A stretch of 64,000 bases of DNA from Lepisosteus oculatus. Taxonomy: Eukaryota > Chordata > Actinopteri > Semionotiformes > Lepisosteidae. Below the pieces are notes generated by a model, which was not told the origin of the DNA, did not search any database, and saw only the letters and a list, made by a program, of their open reading frames with translations. The stretch's first letter is position 1. Each line of letters starts with the position of its first letter. Positions 55,496 through 64,000 of the stretch are shown here, piece by piece. Position numbers and translations under genes: made by a program. Location of the stretch: assembly GCF_040954835.1 (NCBI RefSeq), contig NC_090712.1:6953284-7017283 (forward strand), read 5' to 3'.

Positions 55496-57125
55496 CAGTG
55501 CCTTGCGAAAGTATTCGGCCCCCTTGAACTTTTCAACCTTTTGCCACATTTCAGGCTTCAAACATAAAGATATAAATTTTTTATTTTATGTGAAGAATCA
55601 CCAACAAGTGGGACACAATTGTGAAGTGGAACGAAATCTATTGGATTTTTGAAACTTTTTTAACTAATAAAAAAATGAAAAGTGGGGCGTGCAAAATTAT
55701 TCGGCCCCCTTGCTTTAATACTTTGTAGAGCCACCTTTTGCTGCGATTACAGCTGCAAGTCACTTGGGGTATGTCTCTATCAGTTTTGCACATCGAGAGA
55801 CTGAAATTCTTGCCCATTCTTCCTTGCAAAACAGCTCGAGCTCAGTGAGGTTGGATGGAGAGCGTTTGTGAACAGCAGTTTTCAGCTCTTTCCACAGATT
55901 CTCGATTGGATTCAGGTCTGGACTTTGACTTGGCCATTCAAACACCTGGATACGTTTATTTGTGAACCATTCCTTTGTAGATTTTGCTGTATGTTTGGGA
56001 TCATTGTCTTGTTGGAAGATAAATCTCTGTCCCAGTTTCAGGTCTTTTGCAGACTCCAACAGGTTTTCATCCAGAATGGTCCTGTATTTGGCTGCATCCA
56101 TCTTCCCCTCAATTTTAACCATCTTCCCTGTCCCTGCTGAAGAAAAGCAGGCCCAAACCATGATGCTGCCACCACCATGTTTGACAGTGGGGATGGTGTG
56201 TTGAGGGTGATGAGCTGTGTTGCTTTTACGCCAAACATATCGTTTTGCATTGTGGCCAAAAAGTTCGATTTTGGTTTCATCTGACCAGAGCACCTTCTTC
56301 CACATGTTTGGGGTGTCTCCCAGGTGGCTTGTGGCAAACTTTAGACGAGACTTTTTATGGATATCTTTGAGAAATGGCTTTCTTCTTGCCACTCTTCCAT
56401 AAAGGCCAGATTTGTGCAGTGTAAGACTGATTGTTGTCCTATGGACAGACTCTCCCACCTCAGCTGTAGTTCTCTGCAGTTCATCCAGAGTGATCATGGG
56501 CCTCTTGGCTGCATCTCTGATCAGTCTTCTCCTTGTCTGAGCTGAAAGTTTAGAGGGACGGCCAGGTCTTGGTAGATTTGCAGTGGTCTGATACTTCTTC
56601 CATTTCAAGATGATCGCTTGCACAGTGCTCCTTGGGATGTTTGAAGCTTGGGAAATCTTTTTGTATCCAAATCCGGCTTTAAACTTCTCCACAACAGTAT
56701 TACGGACCTGCCTGGTGTGTTCCTTGGTCTTCATGATGCTCTCTGCGCTTTCAACAGAACCTTGAGACTATCACAGAGCAGGTGCATTTATACAGAGACT
56801 TGATTACACACAGGTGGATTCTATTTATCACCATCAGTCATTTAGGACAACATTGGATCATTCAGAGATCCTCGCTGAACTTCTAGAGTGAGTTTGCTGC
56901 ACTGAAAGTAAAGGGGCCGAATAATTTTGCACGCCCCACTTTTCATTTTTTTATTAGTTAAAAAAGTTTCAAAAATCCAATAGATTTCGTTCCACTTCAC
57001 AATTGTGTCCCACTTGTTGGTGATTCTTCACATAAAATAAAAAATTTATATCTTTATGTTTGAAGCCTGAAATGTGGCAAAAGGTTGAAAAGTTCAAGGG
57101 GGCCGAATACTTTCGCAAGGCACTG
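55496..57125 (-). mobile_element. Tc1/mariner transposon with 213-bp terminal inverted repeats
   Basis: A 1630-bp element beginning CAGTGCCTTGCGAAAG and ending in its reverse complement, flanked by TA on both sides (55494-55495, 57126-57127). The inverted repeats, 55496-55708 and 56913-57125, look identical by eye over their whole length, which indicates a young insertion. The element contains one nearly full-length transposase frame. It belongs to the Tc1 group widespread in teleosts and lampreys, where horizontal spread has been reported. It lies 233 bp downstream of the srd5a2 stop. Confidence 0.97.
55760..56734 (-). pseudogene. Tc1 transposase, almost intact (C-terminal stop)
   Basis: 324 residues are open. 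The N-terminal half holds paired-like helix-turn-helix DNA-binding domains with the GRPSKL hook (58-63). The catalytic DD34E triad is complete: D152 (WSDET), D243 (QQDNDPKH) and E278 (SPDLNPIENLW), with 34 residues between the last two. The frame stops at TGA after ETYPK, where relatives usually have CGA (Arg). The frame then continues for 14 codons (LAAVIAAKGGSTKY) to a natural TAA, so a single C-to-T change truncates the last 15 residues. Whether the short protein retains activity is unknown, hence the pseudogene label is cautious. Confidence 0.9.
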
Positions 57126-57127
57126 TA

Positions 57128-59193
57128 TATAAATTTATAATAGATAAATAAGATTCCAATCAAAGAAATTTGTGTGTGGGTTATAGTATGAGCTGTTTAC
57201 TCGTTTCCTTTGTAAGGGGTTAAAAGCCTAAGCCTCAATTCTCACCTCAAACCTCAAAGGTTTAACTTTACAGGAAATTTACAGGTTCCTGTCAAGGTGA
57301 CTCCTTGGGTGTACAATACTTATCAGGCGCTTACTGATTCTTTGTTTTGTCAAACTTCAGGAATTCATTCAAAATATTAACAGATCAATTTTCATCTTGC
57401 TTAGAATATTTTAAATATTGTAGAACTTTGCTCCCCCTGCCCAATATTGTACTGCATTACTGCAGTCTCAGCCTTGACACCACCTGCCTCTGCTTCCTGT
57501 TGGTCACCCTAGAGAAGGGGTACCCCCTGGTGACTAGCACTCTGGCTGTACTAAAAAAACACAATAAAACCCCTTTTATTGGAGATGACTTTCTCTGTCT
57601 GCAGCCTCTTCTGTGCGGCTGTCCAGCTGCCAAACTGGAGTGTGTAGTCGTTTACAGCAGTATCTACTAGAACAAAATTTTAGTAGACAGAAATAGATTA
57701 AAACAAACACAAACCAGAAAAAAAACTGATTAAGATTACTCGGCACTTACGTTTTAATATAATATTTATTTTCACTGAATATTCTAGTTATTTTCTCTGT
57801 ATCTTACCACCTGTTGAACTATTTATGAAACATCAGTAGTTCTATCAAACCCAAATTAATATGAAGAAGAGGGGTGATTCAAACAGCAGACTTCACTGGG
57901 GTAACCCATCCTGTTGAGAATGATAACCCATCTGAAAGATCTATTCCTGAAAATCTGTTTAAAACTCCATTTTTAATATTCAATAATTGAATTATGCCAC
58001 ATAATCTGTTATTTGTTTGGTGTTTTCACAGAAAACACTATTTTGTTACTAATTACCTTGGTTTTTAGTGGTTTTTCACCAGCCAGAAAAACGTTCTGAA
58101 GTAGTCACTTAATAATGCTACTCATTGTCCAATGGCTTGAGTACTTCTCTAACTGCTTTTGTCAAACTGTGACTGTGAAGAGCATCCATAATCAAAAAAA
58201 AACAGGAAATAATTAGCTTAAATCATGAAGTGTTAAAAGATTACACGATTTTTAAGGGTGAATTTTGGTTTTAACTAAATGGTATATATTAAAGGGCGAT
58301 GTATTTTAATTTGCATTTGTCAATCTTCCCAATCTAAAAAATAAACATTACTGATTACTTTTGCATTTTTTATTAACAGATAGCAAAACTATAGTCTGTG
58401 GTGGCTGGGTGAATAAATATTACAAACAACACTGACACTGTATAATAAATATTATACACAAAACCAGACTGGATCGGGTAATGTTGACAAGTTAAATAAG
58501 TGCACATTTGCTAGCATTTTCACACGCAACTCTTGTGAAGATGTTGGAGGGTAAACCAGACAAAAGACCAAAATATTATTTTTAAAACCCACTCTTTAGT
58601 GGAACAATCTTTTTCATGTAATAATACATCATTGTGGTACAAGGGCTAGATGTTCATATTATTTTAATATGATATTTAGGTCTGAATCACTAAGTACATA
58701 ACGCCAAACCTAGACATATTAGATAACATCAATAGGATTGTTTTCTTAAACCAGTTAGTGCCTTGCTTTCGTTGTCATTTCGTGCAAAGAAAGTTTATCA
58801 TTAGTATCTGAAAAACACTGAAACCAAGATACCCACATGCGGGTACTAATTCGATGCACTTAACCTTTTAAATAATGTGAATAAATAAGGTTTCCATCTG
58901 CCTATTTATGGATCTTAGAACATTTATTCCATCCCAAGTGGGAAACTATACTAGTTGATTTAAAAGGGCAGGCATTAATTTGTGAAACTGGACAATTTAT
59001 AATTTTTATGTTTTAAAATCTATTTTACATCTTTAAAATGCATTATGTTTGGTTGATATCGTGTTCATCGACACAACAATAAAAGCAAAGTAAACATGTG
59101 GGAATGTTTTACAAACAAAATACTTTCAACACTTAAACTCTTTGGTCTCATGAACACAATGAAGCGACGCACGGTAAGCCACAAAAATCTGTC
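57128..59193. other. srd5a2-mkks tail-to-tail intergenic region
   Basis: AT-rich, no coding exon, RNA gene or element recognised. It includes an AATAAA near 57561-57570 that could serve a long srd5a2 3' UTR. Confidence 0.4.
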
Positions 59194-59199
59194 TTTATT
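59194..59199 (-). terminator. mkks: mkks poly(A) signal
   Basis: AATAAA on the minus strand, 270 bases downstream of the mkks stop codon. Confidence 0.6.
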
Positions 59200-59468
59200 T
59201 ACAAACTGCCACAGTTCACCCAGTCTGCTCCTTTGAAAACGCTCATAAATTCAATTGTACAGTACCATTCTTCCACAGCTTGGGATGATGTTGCCACCTG
59301 GTGGGGAAACCTAGTAATTACGAAAAGTAACTTTCCATCCATGCCATTAGAGAAACTTGGCAAGTTTTCACTTCTAGCGGGGGAAAAGTATGATCTATTT
59401 TTTAATTTTCCTGCTTTTACACACTTTAAGGATCAGCTTAAATGCTGTGACATACAACCATAAAAATG

Positions 59469-62400
59469 TTAATTGACGTCTTGTATGACATACTTGAGAT
59501 CCAGGATGAGGTTGGCTGTCTCAACGGCTACCTGCAAAGCGTTGAGCTTTGCCGGAAAGGAATCCAGCACGAGGTGTTGAGCACAGCTCTCAGCTGGCAG
59601 GGTGGGAGAGAACGAGGGGCCCTTGCCACCGAGAATGACCCACTGCAGACCTTCATGTCGGTCCAGCCGTCCACAGCCACACAGGCTGACCACGTCCTTC
59701 CACGGAACATCGGGGGCAGCGCCGCCGGGCCCGGACCAGCGATGGCCACAGCGCAGGTCCACGAGGGATTCCCCTCCGTCGTGCTCCAGGGATCGGCCCA
59801 CTGACTCCAGGGCTCGGCAGAAGCTGTCAGCCGCCATCTGGAACTGGGTGGGTGAGCAGCCAGGCCCCAGTAACGTACCATCGACACCACTGCTGCACTG
59901 TAAGAGACATTAGGGAACCTATTTCAAAATGAGCTCTTTTCTCCCTGCGAGTTCTTCACGATGCATGCATTTATCAGACATATCACATTTCCGTCCTGAT
60001 GGCAAAAATGTAAAGCATCTAGTCCCGGCTTTTTTTAAAATAAGGTTCTCCATAAAAAGCCGAGACTGTGTTTATTTAACCAGTCTCCAAAACACAGCTG
60101 GTCTAAAGAGCATTAAAAAACAACCGAGTCCACTGCTTTAAACAAAAAGAAATGGGGGAATCGCATCCAACTCCCCAGCCACACTGCTCACATTTCAGGC
60201 TTATTTTGAAGCCTGCTAAATCTTTCCAACATCAACAGAGGTTTCTTGAGCTAGCTGAAATTGAACAAGGCACAACGCAACATCCCATGTGAGAGAACAA
60301 TCAGACACTCAGATGGACGTACATTCTTAATTATTGAGCATTCCAACAATGTTTTTCCCCCAGATACATACCTTGTTTCTGATGTAGGCAGCCAAATGTG
60401 TTTCTGTACACCCTCCACCAAAAAGCGCAAAGGGACTCTTCAGTGATAGCCTCAAGACATGTTCTGCATTTTGGCACGTCAACTGGAATAAAAAGCCATT
60501 TAGATATAAGAGCCCAGAATTAAAAATATTAATGAGTTTACAGTAAGGGAACTGCTGTAAAATGCTAGATTTAAAGAAATCTAAAATGTGCTTTTGAGTT
60601 TAATATATGTATAATGCATATAATATATGCATTTGGAGAATGTAAGCAAAGCAACAGTTTCTGTTATCAGTAACATGTAACCTTTGCTGCTGTACATCCT
60701 GCTGTACTGACTGTACAAGTTACTGTACTCCAATATACAAAAACATGGAGATATCATGTCATGAATGGCAGAATTTATATTATCTTAACAAATATGGCTT
60801 TTGATAGTAATATGATGTATGTAGCATGATAAAAGGTAGAATGCCATTGCCATTCCTTTAACTCAAAGTCTTCTCAAAAGCATTACAAGCAGGTAGGGTA
60901 AACAACATGTTATACAGAAATGTATATTTTAAAACACCCGAGTTGTGATTTATTGCCATCTGTTGCTCATTCAAACCTACCGTGAATTCTTCATAGTCTT
61001 GACAGATACCAAAATGTCTTCTAGTAAAAAAAGAAGTGATTTGGAACAATTACTGTACACATCTTCTGTTCTTAAAATAATCTAATACAGCCTACCTTGA
61101 GCTCATTAAGGGTAGTCTCATTTCTGTTGCACAGCCCCAGACTGCAGACTGTTGAATCTCCAGCTGGGATTAAATTAAGCATCTGTCTAGACCCAAAGCT
61201 CTTCACAAGGATATTGCTCAGCTGTCCATAGCACTTGGATGGAACAGGAGACTGAAAACTAGCAATAGGTAGGGCACCTATTTCAAAAGAACAAGGATTT
61301 AAAATCATTAAGAGCCAGTCATATTCAAATTTTTAAAAGTTAAAAACAATGTCCATCATATTTGAGAAAACAATACTCTGCAAATCAACAAAAAATGCAA
61401 CTATGATTCAATTCTACAAACTTTAAATTATACTCTACAGAAGTGACTGGGCTATTTCCATGTTCTCCTCTTTATAATCGGAAGTGAATTACACACCTGT
61501 CATTTGACTTAGTGGTTCCATGAGTGAAATCCCCAACCTCTCTATGACAATCACATGATGCTCCTTCAGGTACTGCTTCAAGACAGGATGTACCACCTTC
61601 TGACATGCAAGCAGCGCTACACCGTCACTGATGATCTGCTTCCCCATCCTCAGCAGCAGCTCCAGGACGGCTGCTTCTGGGCTGAGGCCACAACTAACTT
61701 CCAGCGTTCCGTCCCCCGTCTCAGAAAGGTCACCCGAGAGCGAAGTGTTGAACAGCGCCAGAGTGATGGCTCTGTGATCTAGCCACTTCAGGTCAGAAGC
61801 AGACAGCATCTCTGGCATTTCTACCAGCAGGCCAGGAAACAGAGCTGAATCCATCGCTCTGTGGCCTTCGACAGAAACGAAGACCACCTTCCCCAAACAA
61901 ACACTTCCCTCAGCCTCACAGGGAACTGTCTGCAAGAACGCCTGCACCACCAGTGAGCTGACGTGTTGCACTTCTTTGTAAGTCAACATGCAGGCCGGTT
62001 TGCTAGCTATGACACTACGTGCCAGGGACAGCAGAGACTGACTGTTGCCAAAATCAATTCTTACTCTACAGCCACACTCCTCTTGATTCAGATAGTCTTT
62101 ACACAGGCATAGGAGATGCCTGTACACTTTGAGGGTAATGCCCGTTTCAATATTTAATCTTTGTGCATTTTCGATAAGGGCACAGGAGAGGATAGCTGCA
62201 AACAAACCACAATCGCTAAAGCAAGAAATATGGTTCAGAACAGATGCAGTAAGTAGCTTGAGGACAGGGTGTGATGTGAAAACTCCTTTCAGAAGCACTG
62301 CTGACGTAGATGTGGTCTGGACATGCCCTCCCACATTGTTATGTATTTGCTTGAGTCTGCCGGTAGGACCAAAACATGATGTGAAGATCTGCCTGAACAC

Positions 62401-62481
62401 TGCCAGTTTCTGACACACTTTATCATCTGATAAAGGTTCAGCAGTACAGAGCGAGGTCTTTTTATTTGACAGACGAGACAT
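59469..62481 (-). CDS. mkks: MKKS/BBS6, chaperonin-like BBSome assembly factor
   Basis: A diverged group II chaperonin-like protein that with BBS10, BBS12 and CCT helps assemble the BBSome for cilia; human mutations cause McKusick-Kaufman and Bardet-Biedl syndromes. Four coding exons join in phase: 62481-61497, 61277-61096, 60482-60372 and 59897-59469, giving 568 residues (human 570). Recognisable features are the N-terminal [10 protein letters not shown] chaperonin-type box, [29 protein letters not shown] across the exon 2-3 joint, [16 protein letters not shown], and the C-terminal [18 protein letters not shown]. The large first coding exon is as in mammals. An acceptor (TCTGATAG, exon start at 62493) lies 12 bases before the ATG. 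The leader exons at 62904 and 63404 carry separate ORFs listed here. Tail to tail with srd5a2. Confidence 0.97.
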
Positions 62482-62541
62482 CTTTGCTTTAGCCTATCAG
62501 AGAAACTAAAGACTTTGAATTTCTTTTAAAGTCCAAGCCAT

Positions 62542-62586
62542 TTTATTTCATGTGGATAATTTACAGAAAGGCCATGCAGATTTATT
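62542..62586 (-). terminator. poly(A) signals in the mkks leader, before the main start codon
   Basis: Two AATAAA hexamers on the minus strand (62581-62586 and 62542-62547) lie between the stop of the third upstream ORF (62700) and the mkks ATG (62481). Use of either would yield a short mRNA encoding only the upstream peptides, as reported for mammalian MKKS. Confidence 0.55.
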
Positions 62587-62699
62587 TATGTCTGACCTCA
62601 TTTATAGACCCATTTCAAAGTACAACCTTTTTAATTTAAACTTAAATAGCAAGGATCAGCACATAATGGTCTAGTTTGGCTCTTCCGATTGTGGCATCA

Positions 62700-62849
62700 T
62701 TACTTGACATCCTTCTGTTTCAATGCAAGATCCGAACGAGTCGAGCTTTTCACAGTCTTTTGCAATAGATATGTCCCAAGGTGAATACCAAGAAAAGAAA
62801 GTCCTGCCACAAGCAGCCAGTTCTTCTGCAACCAACTTCTATTGCTCAT
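62700..62849 (-). CDS. upstream ORF 2 of mkks (uMKKS2-like, 49 aa)
   Basis: Short ORF starting MSNRSWLQKNW and ending LKQKDVK, in a leader exon whose acceptor (TTTCAG|GCAG) places the exon start at 62904. Residues 11-29 form one hydrophobic segment (WLLVAGLSFLGIHLGTYLL) followed by a basic tail, as expected of a small single-pass membrane peptide. Mammalian MKKS mRNAs carry upstream ORFs, of which the two longer encode mitochondrial membrane peptides of about 63 and 50 residues; position, order, length and composition agree. Below usual ORF-finder length limits. Confidence 0.8.
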   Translation of the reverse strand: MSNRSWLQKNWLLVAGLSFLGIHLGTYLLQKTVKSSTRSDLALKQKDVK

Positions 62850-63195
62850 GTTAGCAGCCTTTAACGAGGGATCTTTTTGTCATTAATTGGAGATTAATTT
62901 CTGCCTGAAATGAAAGGGAAAATTACACATATTGTTAGACTAAGAAATACAATAGAGAACTTCCATATTTAATAGATTTTTTTTAAAAATAGCTTCTCCA
63001 GATAGGTCATTGCCTGAGTCAAAGCAATTCTATTTTGTGCCATTACATCTTCTATAATATTCACTATGAGATTGCAGATGAACATCAATTCTATTTACCT
63101 ACAGCACGAGAAATGGCTGGCACAGGCCAAACTTTAGAATCTTCATTTGAGCCACAGAGCTAAAAAATGACAGCCCAATACCTGTGATCAGTATT

Positions 63196-63390
63196 CTACT
63201 GCTTTCCTTTTGGGTGACTTTGCTGTTGGGAGACATAGGACACCACGCCGGGCTCTGGCATGTAACTGTCCTCCTTCTTGTGGAAGATAGGATTTGACTT
63301 GATGCTGTACCAACCCCAGTGTACCAGTCCAAGACCCGTGCCCATAACTATAAGCACTTTGTAGTTCTTCCACGCACTTCTTAGTCCCAT
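63196..63390 (-). CDS. upstream ORF 1 of mkks (uMKKS1-like, 64 aa)
   Basis: ORF inside leader exon 63404-63182 (acceptor TTTGTAG, donor CAG|GTATTG). The start MGLRSAWKNYK is the first ATG after the acceptor; an in-frame ATG upstream at 63420 is intronic. Residues 12-28 are hydrophobic (VLIVMGTGLGLVHWGWY), and the C-terminal half is polar, ending in PEPGVVSYVSQQQSH and a basic end. Length and architecture fit the conserved uMKKS1 mitochondrial peptide. It is likely the main product of short leader transcripts and a brake on mkks translation. Confidence 0.85.
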   Translation of the reverse strand: MGLRSAWKNYKVLIVMGTGLGLVHWGWYSIKSNPIFHKKEDSYMPEPGVVSYVSQQQSHPKGKQ

Positions 63391-63739
63391 AGTAACGCTG
63401 GAACCTACAAATGAAAACACAGTTTAAAGAAACCAAACAAAAATAAAACAAAATATAAAAAACATCTCCATGCAAATGGTGAAGTCAAACCATGACTGTT
63501 TTAAAACAAAGAACCATTTAATTTGTGACGTTAGCTTCATGACTCTTTACCCTATGATCACTTGCATAATGACTGATTTCATAGAAAGACTACAGAGTGA
63601 ACCATAGCTACGGTTGATAACTGGAAAAATCAAGACACAAAACGTCCGTAGTAAACAAGTATTATTAAACCAAAACCTAGTAAAATATTTTAAATATTCG
63701 TAAGGACTTACAAATACAAGTGACAAAAAAGACTCACCT

Positions 63740-63772
63740 TCAGCAGCTTACAGTTAGAAACACGGCGGCCAT
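63740..63772 (-). CDS. upstream ORF 0 of mkks (10 aa)
   Basis: ATG in a good context (AAAATGG) opens a 10-residue frame, MAAVFLTVSC, that stops two bases before the donor of leader exon 1 (AAG|GTGAGTC, exon end at 63738). It corresponds in position to the most upstream short ORF of mammalian MKKS. Probably acts only through initiation or reinitiation. Confidence 0.55.
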   Translation of the reverse strand: MAAVFLTVSC

Positions 63773-63800
63773 TTTGGGTCCTTTCATTTGCGAATTTCCA
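63763..63800 (-). promoter_or_regulatory. mkks: mkks core promoter with YY1-type site
   Basis: The plus-strand sequence cggcggccattttgg (63763-63777) is a YY1-type CCATnTT element overlapping the first upstream ATG, a common arrangement just downstream of starts in TATA-less promoters. The transcription start is expected near 63780-63800. No TATA box seen. Confidence 0.5.
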
Positions 63801-64000
63801 CATATATGCCTGTCAAATATATAAGATGTTTCAGCGCCAAGCACTGCACTATAAGAGACGGTACTATAGTGTAACGAATAATAAGATACAAACTATGAAC
63901 ATGTATTAAGTACTCATTGTTTGTCATTGAAATACACATTCAATCAAAAAACTAGTCGCATCTAATGACACTTCACACTCTGTGTAAACGTCTTTTTCTT
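63801..64000. other. region upstream of mkks
   Basis: No feature recognised up to the window edge. Confidence 0.4.

Noticed and set aside
55868-56545. Plus-strand ORFs inside the Tc1 element
   Set aside because: Antisense shadows of the transposase.
59528-59913. ORFs overlapping the last mkks exon in other frames
   Set aside because: Shadows of the mkks coding sequence; the minus frame ending LKYVIQDVN is the real one.

Overview
This window is vertebrate nuclear DNA, most likely from a ray-finned fish. The genes have many short exons with GT-AG introns. The repeats are fish-type: a Tc1 transposon, tRNA-derived and 5S-derived SINEs, CR1-like LINE remnants and an endogenous retrovirus. Four protein-coding genes are recognisable, each as a complete coding set: psen2 (minus), memo1 (plus), srd5a2 (plus) and mkks (minus). 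As I recall, all four families lie on chicken chromosome 3 but on three human chromosomes, so the order looks ancestral. Single-copy srd5a2 and compact introns would suit a non-teleost fish (gar, bowfin or sturgeon type) or a basal teleost; this is inference.

Layout. 1-6434: ten coding exons of presenilin-2 and its 3' UTR. 6435-11745: psen2 5' region, a space with little recognisable content, then a CCAAT-rich memo1 promoter, head to head with psen2. 11746-24914: nine memo1 exons, whose introns carry a CR1-like fragment and a SINE. 25-39 kb: gene-free DNA with two tRNA SINEs, a decayed DDE transposon and short tandem repeats. 39195-46369: a defective endogenous retrovirus, minus strand, with 4-bp target duplication, tRNA-Ser-type primer site, pol remnants and no room for env. 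Inside it sits a 1.6-kb cluster of six 236-bp LTRs with 62-bp internals. 48558-55263: steroid 5-alpha-reductase 2 with two intact, diverged first exons upstream of one shared set of exons 2-5. 55496-57125: a Tc1 element with 213-bp terminal repeats identical by eye. 59469-63800: mkks, tail to tail with srd5a2, with three upstream ORFs in its leader.

The most unusual content is (1) the minimal LTR array, which has a primer site, a polypurine tract, TG...CA ends and a tRNA-like box A/box B segment inside each LTR but essentially no internal sequence, arranged as two opposite-facing arrays joined through ATAT; (2) the duplicated first exon of srd5a2; and (3) the preserved mkks leader ORFs, followed by poly(A) signals placed before the main start codon.

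The four genes do not form a pathway: gamma-secretase catalysis (psen2), a redox and metal-binding motility factor (memo1), androgen activation (srd5a2) and BBSome assembly (mkks). Exon borders were read by hand from splice sites and reading phase; no alignment or database search was run.
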